From Tetradesmus obliquus (Eukaryota; Chlorophyta; Chlorophyceae; Sphaeropleales; Scenedesmaceae): 64,000 nucleotides of DNA. Shown one piece after another: positions 1 to 11,660 of this stretch. Position numbers and translations under genes: made by a program. The first letter of the stretch is position 1; each line of letters begins with the position of its first letter. The stretch spans positions 3,224,001-3,288,000 of the forward strand of contig CP126203.1 in the NCBI GenBank assembly GCA_030272155.1. The letters are read 5' to 3'. The notes under the pieces were generated by a model that made no database searches, had not been told where the DNA came from, and worked only from the letters and a program-made list of their open reading frames with translations.

Positions 1-138
1 CCGCTCACACATAGCATGAGCTGCTGCAGCAGCAGCCTCCACACGCTGCATAGTCACCATCATCAACTTGTAACCCATCGCCGCATAGTGTGATTAGCGA
101 TGCGGCAATATGGGCAGGTTCCTGCTGCTCCTGAAGCA

Positions 139-167
139 CCTAACCTAAACCTAACCTAAACCTAAAA
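139..167. repeat. Short CCTAA/CCTAAA repeat, telomere-like
   Basis: Alternating CCTAA and CCTAAA units cover about 29 bases just past the donor of the NYN-gene exon. They resemble degenerate plant-type telomere repeats (CCCTAAA), but the stretch is short and imperfect and lies in an intron, so it is not evidence of a chromosome end. Confidence 0.35.
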
Positions 168-180
168 CAATGACGCTCAC

Positions 181-1102
181 TTGTTACACAGGGGGCACCT
201 GAGGACCTCCGGAGTCTGCACTGCATCCAGCACATCATCCCAGCCCCAGCCGTCACTGCTGATGGTGCTGCCATCGTCGTCGTTAAAGTCAGACGCAGCT
301 GCTGCAGAGCTGCCCGGCACGTGCTGTGTGAGGGTCCTGGTGCAGGCACATGCGTGCATCGCTTCTATGCTGCCATACTGCTGCAGTCGGCTCCGGAGGC
401 GCCTGCGGAAGCAGCGGGAAGGCAGATAGAAAATCACATCGGCGTGTTCAATCGGCTATGCCACATACACCTGGTCAAACAGCAGAAGGGCAGGCATGCT
501 GGTGCGGATGCTTTCACACATACGTGGAAATGCACAGCATCTGGTGACGCTGTCACGAGTTCACCGCAAACAGACACTTTGTGTGCTTGATCATGTACAG
601 CAAACATGCCTTGATTTGAAACGCACGTTCTAGTATAAGCAGCGGAAACGGCAGCTGGCATTTACTTGGCTGGCAAAAACAATGCTGCAGCTGCTCAGCT
701 CAGAAACATACATATGCAAAACAGGCACTGCACGCAACAGCTTAGTCAAACACCACACCCACCACATACATGCATACATCCTGTGCCACAGCCAGCAGCC
801 CTGGAGCATGTTTGACCGTTGCTGACTGCTGCAGGATACATGCCAAGCCACAACGCATGGGCCGCATGTGCGACACATGCAGGCAAGCATGCATGCAAGT
901 AGGCACTGCCTACTTCATCGCCACATTGCCATACAAGCCAAAGCAATAATGGCATCAGCCACGCGCCCCGGTGGAGCAGCAAAGAGAGGGAGTACTGCCC
1001 ACTCACGCAGCCACTGCTGGCAGCTCCAGCCACTCAGTAGGTGGCAAGTTGTCAAGATCCCAGAAGACATGCAGCTGCGCCTCAGCTGGCCAAGATACCA
1101 GC

Positions 1103-1138
<36 letters not shown>

Positions 1139-1319
1139 GGCTGCGGCTGTTGCTGCTGCTGCTGGTGAGCTGCAGCTGGCGTGGCAGCCTGCTGCCACTT
1201 TACTGCTGCGCCAGCATCTTGCCTGCTGGCTAGTGCCGCCGATGACACTGCAGCCTTGGGTGCCCCCGCTGCTGCTGCTGCAGCTGCTGCTGCTCCTGCA
1301 GCGCTTTGTTCCTCAATGT
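181..1319 (-). CDS. NYN-domain (putative endoribonuclease) / zinc-finger protein, partial
   Basis: Two exons are supported: 1319-1006 and 402-181. The first carries an Ala-rich and a Gln-rich stretch and then HVFWDLDNLPP, which matches the start of the NYN (PIN-like nuclease) fold seen in plant proteins annotated as 'putative endonuclease or glycosyl hydrolase' (typical VFWDLDNKPP). The splice GC|GTGAGT to CGCAG|GC keeps the frame and continues with RLRSRLQQYGSIEAMHACA, which corresponds to the next NYN strand/helix. The second exon ends in LRCPLCNK before a GTGAGC donor, and looks like the first half of a CxxC zinc finger, as those plant proteins have. The acidic Asp of DLDN would be an active-site residue by family knowledge. 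Exons upstream of 1319 (perhaps up to about 1930) and past the left edge could not be fixed. The polyQ/polyA tract is encoded by an in-frame (CTG)n run near 1104-1160. Confidence 0.6.
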
Positions 1320-1809
1320 CTGCGTGACAAATGTCAACATGCCGGAATTCACTCAGTGTTTGGACTGTAGGATGCCAAACAGAGCTGAATGGAGATAGGT
1401 GGCGATCACGTAACCAACCAACCGCCAACACAACTGCCAAAAAGCAGCGGCTGCTGCTGCCAGCGCACAGCGTGCACCTGTATTGGCAACTCGCGCCAGC
1501 TGCAATCCGGCAGGCTTGCACAGTGTGCAAATAGATTTGAGTTGGCAGGAATATCACCGGTACCATCTGCCTTACCTCGGAACAACTTGCGCCTTCTAGA
1601 CCTGTTGCATGCGCCTGCACTGTCTCCGCTGCTCCTGTCGGCTGCATCAGAGCTGGCATATCCAACTTCACTGTTGCGCACCACCCGCGTGCACAAGGCA
1701 GCCAGGTGCTGTGTGTGTCTGCAGAGAGCTGGATGCGCTACTAACACTCTCTGCAGCAGCATCATGTGGCAGCTGCTGTGCTTAATACTGCTACTGTTGC
1801 TGCTGCACC

Positions 1810-1844
<35 letters not shown>

Positions 1845-2581
1845 CGGTAGTGACGAACTGGCTGAATTGTACCGCTTTCCCCTGCCGGGATTGCAGACGT
1901 GAAACAATAGTGTGTTTTGTAATTGACTGTCAAGCCTAGTTGTCGAAGCAGGCGGCTAGTTCAGAGATCGTACATGTATGCCACGAAGACGCTGTGGCTG
2001 TGTCTGGCCCCCTTGCTGTACGTGTGGGGCTTGAAACAACAAAATCACAATACTGAGAGTCGTCTTTGGAAAGAGTCGTTCATGTGCAAAAAGCAGGTCC
2101 TTCAAGGACCGCAGATTGTTAGGTCGCAGGGTTCAAGCATTTAAATTGCTCAGCTCAGCTCACTTTGCTGAAGTGTGGCAGGTGGTAGCCTGGTAACCCG
2201 CTACGACTGCTTGCTGATGGAGTGACATCTAGCAGTGGTGATGTGTGTTGTACTTGTGGCAGGCGGTTGCCAAGCCGGGAAATGATGGCAGATGATGCTG
2301 TTACAGACAGACAGTGTGAAGTCAACAACTGCAGCCCATCTTAGTGATGCTCTTGCATCTGCATCCTTTTGCTTCGAGAGTTACCAGAATACAGTGGTGT
2401 GCAAAGAGATGCGCTGGCACTTCGTGAAACAGCAGACCATCCATCCTAAGCGCCATGAAACAGCAGATCTGCTGTGGTCTAGACCATCCATGCATGCAGT
2501 CCAATGCACCCATGCACCACGTCAACCCCTCAACCTGCCGATGCTATGCAGGACAACACACTATCAGTGTTTTGCCAAGAG

Positions 2582-2860
2582 CGTGTTGCAGCTCCAGTAT
2601 GCGAATCAGAACAGACCTTCACAAACAGAACAGAGCTGGCGAAAAGAAACTTTGAGCACAGCACTCAGAACAGGGCCAGGAGCGTGTTGCAGCTCCAGTA
2701 TGCAATCAAAAACAGGAAATTGAAAACAGCACTCAGAACAGACCTGGCCAGGAGCATGTTGCAGCTCCAGTATGCAAATCAGGACATAACTTTGTGAACA
2801 GTACTCGCAGAACAGACTTGCCAGGAGCATATTGTAGCTCCAGTACTGCAAGTACAACAC
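2582..2860. repeat. Degenerate tandem repeat downstream of the KCS gene
   Basis: Four imperfect copies share the core TGTTGCAGCTCCAGTATGC followed by AATCA-type sequence, starting near 2583, 2688, 2757 and 2826, with spacing of about 70 to 105 bases. They lie downstream of the KCS stop on the minus strand, before a possible TGTAA signal (plus-strand TTACA at 2301-2305), so they may be part of its 3' UTR. The core contains TTGCAG, a typical 3' splice sequence in this genome. No function can be assigned. Confidence 0.6.
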
Positions 2861-2913
2861 AGCACTAAGAAAACGCTCGCTTGTGCACAGACGACCACAA
2901 CAGAAAAGAATGC

Positions 2914-3709
2914 TTAGTGAGCTGCCACTGCTGCAGCAGCAGCATCGCTGCGTGCTGCTTCCGCATGCAGCTTGATAACCTCAGCTGCTGCTGCTGCTGC
3001 TGCTGGTGGTGTTGGTGTGCCTGTTGTCAGCGTCACGCGTGGGATGGCATTGCCAGCCTCAATCACCTGCTGCTGCTCTGCTGCTGTGCGCGTACTAGGC
3101 AGGTCATAAACCGACTTATAGTCATTGCTGATAGGGCGTGGCAGGTCAGTTTCAGTCACAGGCTTGCCCTCAAGGTGTGCCCAGCAGGGGTGGATGTCAC
3201 ACACATCACGCAGTGCCCGCCAGTATGCCACACCGCTCTTCATGCCGCCACCCACACCAATCTGCAGGATGGTCTCTCCCTTCTTGACGCCGCCGGTGGA
3301 CTCAATATAGGACCAGGTGTACCAGGTGCTGGCGCTGCTGGTGTTGCCAAAGTCGCGCAGGCTGGCAAAGCTGGGCATCATTGCCTGCGCAGGCAGGCGC
3401 AGGCCCTTCTGGATGCCTCGCAGGATGGCATAGCCGCCAGCATGCAGCAGGAAGTGGTCCGCGCAGCGTGTGTAGTCGGGCTGGTAAGGAGCAGGGGTGC
3501 TGCAGAGCTTGCCGTTTGAGGCCTGCGCTGCTGCTGCCTGGATGTAGTTGCACGCCGCCTCTGCGTACTGGCCCCAGGTCATGATGCTGGGTGTGATCTT
3601 GCGCACACCCTTCTCCAGCACGTTGGCTGCCTCGCTGGGCAGCGTCTTGGTGATGACCATGCCGTTGATGCCCTCCTCATCAGGCTCCCAGTTCAGCGCA
3701 CTGCAGGTG

Positions 3710-3763
<54 letters not shown>

Positions 3764-5102
3764 CTATACAGATAAGGAGCTGCAGGCACCAGAGTAGTTC
3801 ATACAACAGAAGATGACTAGTGGGCGCGCAACGCAAGATCATAGCAGTCAGGTCTGCAGCTGCAAGTTGTATCCAAGCAGCCATGCATTCTTGCACTGAG
3901 TGTGAAAACAAAGACAGCTGCTGCTGATTTGAGCAAAATTAAAAACTGCGCACTCACTTGAAGGCCCTGTCGCTGGCGCCAGTGTGCACGCGCACGCAGT
4001 GCTGCAGCTGGTACTTGCTGCGGGACCTCCAGGCCGGGTTGTTGGTCAGGATGCTGGCAGTGCCTCCCATGCGGAACAGCGCGTTGGTCACTAGACACTC
4101 CTTGCGCTGGCCGGGGTAGAAGGCTCCAGTGATGATCTCGCTGCTCACAAAGAGGCAGATCTTGCCCGGGTGCGCCTTGAGCATGTCCCGCACCAGGTTG
4201 AGCCCCACCACGCCGAATGCACAGCCCATGCCGCCCATGTGGTAGGCCTGCACGTCCTCTCGCATGCCAAACATGTTGATGACCATGGATGCAATTGAGG
4301 GTGTCGGGCAGTAGATGGAGGTGTTGGTGATGAGGATGTCGATGTCTGTTGGGGCAAGGCCGGTTTTGCGCAGCACCTCGCTGATGACCTGGCCATACAC
4401 CATCTTGGCCTCTGCCTGGGAGCTGTTGAGGTCGGTTTTGGGCTCTGCAGTGAGGGTGGGCTGCACTGCTGCCGGCACTGCGGTGCGGCTGGTGCTGATG
4501 CCAGAGGCCAGGAACATCTTGGACACAAAGTCGTGCTTCTCCTGCTTGCAGCACTGCAAGCACAGATACAGCAGCAACGGAGCAGCACGAGATGAGTTTG
4601 AGATGTTGATGTAAGGAACAGTCAGGAGCGCAGACTTGAACTGCTGTGCGGCTGCCATAGGCATGCACCTTTGCTTCACTGTCACAGGCTCAGTTTCTGC
4701 TGCGCTGCCTACCATGCCATTTGACAGTTGGACTGCCTGACTGCCATGCCAGCTAGGCCACACACCATTGCGGCTGAGACATGTGCAAGCATGCGTCTGC
4801 TACATCGTGACTACAGCAGTGAGCCAGCTCCTGCACCAGCCCAAGCGCTCACCTTCCAGTTCCAAGCTGCCTTTTGCGTCTCGTAAAAGTCCACCTTCAG
4901 CTCCTCAGGGGCATCTGCAGAAGCAGCAGCATATTCGCATTAGTTGAAAGAACGTAATTAAGCTGTATTTGGTCGAAACAATGCGGAGCATGATTCGCAT
5001 AGCGGAGAGCTGGTCGAAGAGGCTGCTTCCCGCCAACCAACTTGCAGACTTGCACTCACTGAACATGGAGTAGTCCACCAGGAAGACGGGCTGGCTCGCC
5101 AT
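2914..5102 (-). CDS. 3-ketoacyl-CoA synthase (very-long-chain fatty acid elongase, KCS/FAE1 type)
   Basis: By family, this enzyme condenses malonyl-CoA with long-chain acyl-CoA, the first and rate-limiting step of very-long-chain fatty acid elongation at the ER. Exons 5102-5060, 4914-4853, 4553-3958 and 3700-2914 join in phase to give 495 residues. The start PVFLVDYSMF matches the PVYLVDF block of plant KCS. The catalytic Cys is residue 146 in MGGMGCAFG, the catalytic His is 320 in LLHAGG and the Asn is 353 in FGNTSS. The His-Asn spacing of 33 equals that of Arabidopsis FAE1 (H391/N424). FRMGG and RSKYQL are also present. The usual N-terminal segment of about 80 residues with two membrane helices is missing from this model, so the enzyme is soluble, attached by other means, or has unrecognised upstream exons. 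The C-terminus has an Ala-rich tail. The last intron ends in a CTG run (CAG on the plus strand, 3711-3761). Confidence 0.9.
3711..3761 (-). repeat. (CTG)n microsatellite at an intron 3' end (KCS)
   Basis: A run of about 16 CAG triplets on the plus strand reads as CTG on the coding strand. It sits immediately before the CACCTGCAG acceptor of the last KCS exon and so forms its pyrimidine-rich tract. Confidence 0.85.
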
Positions 5103-5111
5103 TTTGTAGCT

Positions 5112-5121
5112 GTTTATATAG
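5112..5121 (-). promoter_or_regulatory. TATA-like sequence just upstream of the KCS start
   Basis: The minus strand reads CCTATATAAACAG about 10-20 bases before the ATG at 5102. That is closer than a TATA box normally lies to a start codon, so either the match is fortuitous, translation starts elsewhere, or CAG here is a 3' splice site of an upstream exon. Confidence 0.25.
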
Positions 5122-6046
5122 GTTAAAAGGTGTGGAATAAAGCGGTGGAGCCTTGTCGAACAGTGAAGGCAGTGACCGCCTTACTGCGACTACACGCTGG
5201 CGCCCAAATCTTTAAAGCAAATGACGACTGGTTTGCTGCTAAATGTTTTGGTGAGTACAAGCTTGGATTGATTCTCGTTTCTGTATGTTCGTTTATATCG
5301 GGTTGGCTGGCTATGCCGGCCCGGCAACCCGGCTCTATTGCCCTGAACCCGGACTGCCGGAAGTGGGCAGCAGCCAGTTGCACTGGGAAGGTAGAAGCTG
5401 CGTTTCCGGCTGGAAAGGGCAGCTATTTGTTGCAACTGCTGAATAATGCACATCGTCGAATCAGTGAATTTGGAAAAATTCTGGGTGAGTTGCCTTAGTC
5501 CAATTTCAAGTTGCCAATGTTGCCAACGAATGCAGTGGGCGGCAGGTCCCACCACTGCACAACATACAGAAAGTTGCCGGTTGCATTCATTACAAGCACA
5601 AGCACAATGCACAACAAGAAGCAACTAGCACTGCAAATATTAACAGGCGATAATGTTTCGATGTGTCTTGTTGTTACAACAGTGAACAGGTACATGCAGG
5701 ACTCCTGTTCTGCACAGCAACTGTTTTGACCAGCCCAGACTGCACCGTAGCAGCAAACGACAATGTGGTGTTCAGCCTCACCGCGCTGAGAGATTTTTTA
5801 AAAGCCCTCAAGCCTGCTGCAACATCAAAGAATCAAACATGCAGCTGCATGCTGTGGTAATTACATGAGGTGCAATGCGCTCCCAACAGCTCACTGTTGC
5901 GCCGACGAGCGCCAAGTGCAAGTGCCGCATGCAGCGCCACACTTCAGCGCTCACAAATCACAAACACCAGCTGTAGCTGCAGCACTGTCAGCCGTCCGGC
6001 AGCCTTCAGCACCACCAGCTGCCTCAGCAGGCGGCTATCAAACACA
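5122..6046. other. Intergenic region between KCS and BAHD-like genes
   Basis: No convincing gene is seen. The segment 5495-5625, read on the minus strand, resembles 28985-29085 on the plus strand and is therefore a dispersed repeat. A minus-strand TGTAA (plus TTACA at 5861-5865) lies about 180 bases after the BAHD-like stop at 6047 and is a plausible polyadenylation signal. Confidence 0.5.
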
Positions 6047-9000
6047 TCAAGCCCTTACTGCCCCACGCACGCGCCCAGCCAGCAGCCGCAGCCAGCGCAG
6101 CAGCAGCCACGGCAGGCAGCCCAGCAGCAGCCACAGCGTCATCGCAATGCTGTTGGGGTACAGCAGCCCTTCAAGTGTGGCAGGCCTTGTCAGCAGCTGC
6201 TGGAAGCCCAGCTGGCGCCAGGCCTTGTACAGCGCTGCTGTCCTGCAAGCAGCACATGGCGGACAGTTACAGCATGGCATGAGACTTGCTGCTGTGCTTG
6301 TCATGCTTTGGGATGCACCTGGTTACAAGCAGCTGCTGGAAGCCCAGCTGGCGCCAGGCCTTGTACAGCGCTGCTGTCCTGCAAGCAGCACATGGCGGAC
6401 AGTTACAGCATGGCATGAGACTTGCTGCTGTGCTTGTCATGCTTTGGGATGCACCTGGTTACAAGCAGCTGCTGGAAGCCCAGCTGGCGCCAGGCCTTGT
6501 ACAGCGCTGCTGTCCTGCAAGCAGCACATGGCGGACAGTTACAGCATGGCATGAGACTTGCTGCTGTGCTTGTCATGCTTTGGGATGCACCTGGTTACAA
6601 GCAGCTGCTGGAAGCCCAGCTGGCGCCAGGCCTTGTACAGCGCTGCTGTCCTGCAAGCAGCACATGGCGGACAGTTACAGCATGGCATGAGACTTGCTGC
6701 TGTGCTTGTCATGCTTTGGGATGCACCTGGTTACAAGCAGCTGCTGGAAGCCCAGCTGGCGCCAGGCCTTGTACAGCGCTGCTGTCCTGCAAGCAGCACA
6801 TGGCGGACAGTTACAGCATGGCATGAGACTTGCTGCTGTGCTTGTCATGCTTTGGGATGCACCTGGTTACAAGCAGCTGCTGGAAGCCCAGCTGGCGCCA
6901 GGCCTTGTACAGTGCTGCTGTCCTGCAAGCAGCACATGGCGGACAGTTACAGCATGGCATGAGACTTGCTGCTGTGCTTGTCATGCTTTGGGATGCACCT
7001 GGTTACAAGCAGCTGCTGGAAGCCCAGCTGGCGCCAGGCCTTGTACAGCGCTGCTGTCCTGCAAGCAGCACATGGCGGACAGTTACAGCATGGCATGAGA
7101 CTTGCTGCTGTGCTTGTCATGCTTTGGGATGCACCTGGTTACAAGCAGCTGCTGGAAGCCCAGCTGGCGCCAGGCCTTGTACAGCGCTGCTGTCCTGCAA
7201 GCAGCAAGCACAGAACATGCACAGCAGCAAACACTTAGCATTCAAGCCATGCAGTGCACAGATGTACTTGCTGCAGTTCGCGGGCCACCTTATAGTAAAT
7301 CCCATGACTTGTCTGGATGCCCTCATTCCCCAGCTGCTGCATACTCACTTGTGCTTTGGGAATGAGACCTCAATCTGCAGGTCATGCCCAGGTTGCCCGT
7401 CTGCGCGTGGCAGTGCTGTAGCCATGACGATGCGGTCCATGTAGGAAGACAGCATTCGCACTGAACTGGCGACAAACTGCGTGCCTGCAGCCCCAGCAGC
7501 ATCACACAAAGCAACCCAGTATATGCGTGCTTGAGGTGCAGCGCAGTGTGCAAAGCTTGAGGGGGAAAGTAATCTGTGCATTCTGCAAGCTGTGGTTCAA
7601 AACTGCACTCGCAGGAACCAAGATGAGCAGCACCAACCCTACATGTACCTGACCTGGCAATGCAGTCGTCCAATCCATCGGGATGCTGCTGTACATAGCA
7701 GCATTGGCAGCTCAGCTACACTGCAGGAGCCGCTAGCCCAAACAACATGCACCATTTACACAATCTTGAAGCAATCCACCACCACGGAATGTGTGTGTGG
7801 CGCACCTGGCAGTGTGGGCAGGTCAGCAGCGCTGCATGTGATGCTGTCCATGACCACGTCCCCTGCATCAGTCTGCAGCAGCCCCTGGCATAGCTGCACC
7901 TTGGATGTCCAGCCTGCACGCCGCGCCGCCTCAAACCACTCAAACTGCGGGCAGCCATACATGATTTGTTTTGATAACACTTGATAACTCTTCACGTGTG
8001 AGTGCTATACATACAGCTGCAGCTGCTGGGTGTAGTTGCTGCAAGGCAGTGCTAGTGCGCAATATATGCTTCAGGCGTAGCAGCTGGTCCTTGCAGGAGC
8101 TGCCAAAGTGCCCAGCAAGCATGCATACCTCAACCAGACAACAGAGCGCTTGCAGGAAACAGCACAAACCGCTTGCAGGCAACAGCACCATCCCACCTGC
8201 TTGTTGATGGTGCCCCGTGGGTTGCCGAGCTCTTCCTGCAAGCCAGTTCTTAGGTGGTGCATCAGCTCCGGGCTTGCAGCACACACGCCAGCATCAGCAG
8301 CTGCAGCAGCTGCACGCGCAGCAGCTGCAGCTAGCAGCGGCTCGGGGCACCACACACGAATGCCCGACACTGAGGCGTTGGTGGCGCTGTCTTCTGGTAT
8401 ATCCATGCCGCACCTATGCACTCAAGGAGGTGGTGCACACAGACACCATGTGCTGTCAATGTACTTTGGTTGTAATTTTGGTCTGCTGACTGTTAGTGAC
8501 TGCTTCGCAAAAGTTGCCGCAAAACAAGCTGGTGTCTCAGCTGAACCACTGGTGGCAGATACTAGCAGCTGCAAACTGCTGCAACTGCGCAGCTCGTGGC
8601 CCTGCACTGCTGTGACTGCAGGACTTGGCACAAACGCCCTGCTGCATCCTTGCTACAGACAAGCACTTTCACAGCCAGCTGCCTCACCTGCCGCCTCTCA
8701 AGTTGACCACTGTTGACAGATGCAACCCCCCAAGCTGCTGCGCCTTCTCAGGCGCTGCTGCATACATGGTCGCCAGCAGCACCGCTGCTGCCGCCCCATT
8801 GGCTGAGTACCACATGCCTTGTGGCAGCGGGCAGGCTGCTGCTGCTGCCGCCTTCCAGTGCTGCAGCTGCTGCCCAGGGATGCGCCACACGCTGAACTCG
8901 CTGTCTGAACTTTGCAGGAGGCCTTTCCAGCCCATGAGGCAGCTGTCTGCTGGGTCCAGGGGGTCCCACTGCATGCACAAACATGAGAGTTCTTCAGCAA

Positions 9001-10502
9001 AGTGGTAGCATCAATGTTATGAAGCAGCGCAGGTCGTGCAGGCATGCTACTGCGGCAGCAGGAATGACTGCCCAGGTGATTCTAAAAGGTGTGCATGTGC
9101 ATGCTTGTTGCCGCAGCGCCCACTTCTGTTACCGCTATGCTGTGGGTGTTGGCATGCACTTGTGTGCAGTACAACAAGAGCTTGGAGGTGTCGTGCCCCA
9201 TGTCCTGCAAGTACTGGTGCATGTAGGTGATGGTAACACTACGATGAAAGTCAAGTCCTAGGTAGAAATAGAAGATGCAGCTGTGTAGATGAGACTCACA
9301 GGGAAGGGGCACTTGTCACCAGCGTGCTCAGCAAGCCACTGCCTGCACTCCTGCTTGGACTGCGGCAGCTGCCACTGCATGCTTGAGTAGCAGCTCCGGT
9401 CAAACATGCTGCTGTCCGCTTGTGATGCAGCTGCTGCCGCTGCTGGTGTTGCTGATGCCAAGGCAGCTGCTGGTGCAGCCGCAGGCTTGGCTGATGTAGC
9501 GCTAGCTGCTGCTGCTGCTGCACCTGCAATGGCTGCTTGCTCCAGCCACAGGTGCAGAAACATGTGTGCTGACAGCTGGTCAAACACGCAGTGGTCAACG
9601 CTGAAGACCAGGATTGACTTGCCAGCATCTGGCCAGCTGGTGACCTGCAGTGCAGTGCAGCACCGGCGCAAGGCGGTTCATTCATGTGCTGGCAGCTGCA
9701 CCAAGTGAAGTAGCACGTCTGCAATCAACCAGGGTTGAAAACATTGACACAAAAAAGTCTAACTGACGGACCAGCTGTTGTGAAGCTAAGCCGGGTAGCA
9801 CATGCTGCTGTCTATCATCTTCTGTCCCTAGCTGGTGGCGTCCTGCAACAACTGCCACCTGCAGTTGCAGCTGCGACTCCAGCAGCTATTGGTCTGCTGC
9901 CCTTGTTCCTGCAAAGCATTGCTGTTTCTAGGCCCACCTTGGCTCCTGCAAGCCTGCCTCCAGACACATCTGGCAGTGCACCCTGCCACCACAGCTGCCA
10001 AGTGCTCCATATGCTGGGCACGCTGTTACCCTTGCGCTCAGCAGCAGTGAAGCTGAAGTTGCTGCTGTGTTTGCTGCTGGTGCTGCTGTCGTTGCTGTTG
10101 CTGCTGTTGCTGCCCCATCGCAGTAGTACGCTGCCGTCGGTCTTGTTTTGCTCAAGCCAGCCCTGCAGGACTGGGTGTTGGTCCAGTGCCCTGTTGTGTG
10201 TAATGGTGAATATGAATTCAGATCCGTTTCTGTAAGCACTGTCTTGAGCCATGGTGGTGGCACATCCCATTGCCGCAGCAGCTTGCTGTGCTGCATAGCT
10301 CGTTGGGTCTGCAGCTCGCTGCTCAGTTGCGAGCAGCACACCTGTTCAGCCCTGCTTGCAGAGCCTTCAATGGCAGCCGGCCATCGTACTCAATGTACTG
10401 AGTGACGTACAGGCCCCTGGCAGCAGCATCCAGCGCCATCAAGTGCACGCTGCAGGCATTCCGAACAGCCCTGCCAAGCAGGCGAGAGCCCTTCATTTCC
10501 AT
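6047..10502 (-). CDS. BAHD-like (HxxxD) acyltransferase with C-terminal hydrophobic tail
   Basis: Proposed exons: 10502-10342, 10190-9938, 9644-9300, 8968-8688, 8413-8197, 7944-7806, 7484-7349 and a terminal exon 6242-6047. They join in phase to 575 residues. Order of matches to BAHD acyl-CoA-dependent transferases: the N-terminal pattern ALDAAARGLYV..YDGRLPL, then QHPVLQGWL; the catalytic HCVFD (His156, Asp160); the middle SANGAAAAVLLATMY and STVVNLRG block; the PEDSATN loop (family P.nyfGN); and the C-terminal IVMATALPRADG block with strand LQIEVSFP. The family's DFGWG motif is not recognisable. An Ala-rich insert follows the HxxxD motif. The terminal exon ends in MTLWLLLGCLPWLLL, a probable membrane segment absent from most BAHDs. 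Substrate cannot be told. The intron before the last exon holds seven more copies of the exon start (see repeat at 6191-7206), so the mature C-terminus depends on which copies are spliced in. Confidence 0.65.
6191..7206 (-). repeat. 136-bp exon-intron tandem array (7.5 copies)
   Basis: Copies are almost identical; the only difference I saw is T at 6913. On the coding (minus) strand each 136-bp unit is a 60-base block bounded by TTGCAG and AG|GTGCAT plus a 76-base intron-like block. The exon-like blocks are 7194-7135, 7058-6999, 6922-6863, 6786-6727, 6650-6591, 6514-6455 and 6378-6319; the leftmost copy runs on into the terminal exon at 6242. In the frame set by exon 7484-7349 each block reads TAALYKAWRQLGFQQLLVTR. 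Sixty is a multiple of three, so any number of copies could be included in frame. The T at 6913 is synonymous (Ala) in that frame. The 136-bp period is not a multiple of three, so unspliced translation drifts through all frames. Confidence 0.9.
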
Positions 10503-11660
10503 ACTATATGAAGTCAAGTACGTCAGTATTGCAACATGCTTTGACTGCGACGGACGGAAGACGCCAGTACAAGGCGGGAACGGCGTGTCGTGTGCAGCTG
10601 CAAACGAAGGAGACTTTGATAACGAAGTGTTGATATGAATTCCCATTTTGAAACAATACAATGGCACTATTGTAACGAAGCTCAGCTGGGAAGTGATTGT
10701 TGGAGACGTATGGTGCATACAACCTCGTTGAGCTGTGCACAGCTCCCAGCCCTTCCTTTGTTTGTGCATGTGGCTGGCTAAGCTCATGATCAGCTTGGCG
10801 GCAGACCCCAGCCGCCCTGAGTGTGGTCGTTTTGAAGATTAAAATGCTGCTGCCTGTCAGAGTTGTGCTGGCAGGTCATTCAGTTGCTCACCTTCACGAC
10901 GTGAGCCCGCTGCTGCGCCTGTGTCCTGGAGGGACCTAGAGATGAGCATGCCCCTGCTGCCACTTTATAAACAGGAGGTTTGCACCTAGTCACCTCATGT
11001 CAACGACCGAAACATTCTTATCATGGGCCTGCAGGTTGAGGCGCAGCCATGGGTTGCTGCAGTCAGCAGTGCACCACGTGCACGCTGCTGCCACTGCAGC
11101 AGAACAGACCATAGCATAGCAGTTCACTAAACATTGAGGCACATGCCCTGAAGAGGGGTTTTGAAATAACAAGAACGACAAGGAGAGAGCCTGTGGTTTA
11201 AGCACTCCAGTAATACTTGCCAGCACAGCATGTCACATTCTGGCGGTTCTACTGAGCATCGCTGGCATGGGGTGCTATGGGGTGCCTGCTATCATCATGA
11301 TGCGAAGCCTACTGCAGGCTGCTTGTAATCAAGCCTTAGCTTGCTGCTGGGTAAGCAAGCTTTTACCTTCCGCTCCACTCTGCTAGTTGTGCTTGTCAGT
11401 GCCACTGCAATTGCTGCCCAAACACAACAGCCACAGCTCACACTTTGATACGCACTGCGTATGGCTGAGCTAGCAGAAGCCGGATCGCGAGACACTGCCG
11501 CGTTGCAGGCTGCTTTCACGCAAGCTGTGCACAAGTGGGTGCTACCTGCTGCTGCTGTCGTGGCACAGATACTCTCGACAATTGCAGCAGAATCGGTTAC
11601 ATGGTTGCTTAGTGGTATTTGCCTTGACGCAGGCACCACGACGAGCTATGCAGCCGCGGC
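10503..11660. promoter_or_regulatory. Divergent intergenic region (BAHD-like / HECT genes)
   Basis: About 1.16 kb separates the inferred start of the minus-strand BAHD-like gene from the start of the plus-strand HECT gene, so both promoters should lie here. I see no gene with family similarity and no clear TATA box. An open frame begins with ATG at 11461, but it has no recognisable similarity and ends before the HECT start. Confidence 0.4.

Noticed and set aside
139-167. Telomere or chromosome end
   Set aside because: Only about five irregular units inside a gene; no extended array.
1003-1671. Minus-strand frame of 222 codons as one exon
   Set aside because: Only 1319-1006 is supported as coding; the part above it lies before a good 3' splice site and has no similarity.
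6191-7206. CRISPR-like regular repeat
   Set aside because: The whole 136-bp unit is repeated with no variable spacers, and the context is eukaryotic.
6286-7444. Series of plus-strand open frames of 134 or more codons through the 136-bp array
   Set aside because: They are the antisense of the array; the 136-bp period drifts through all three frames and simply lacks stops. The coding strand with splice signals is the minus strand.
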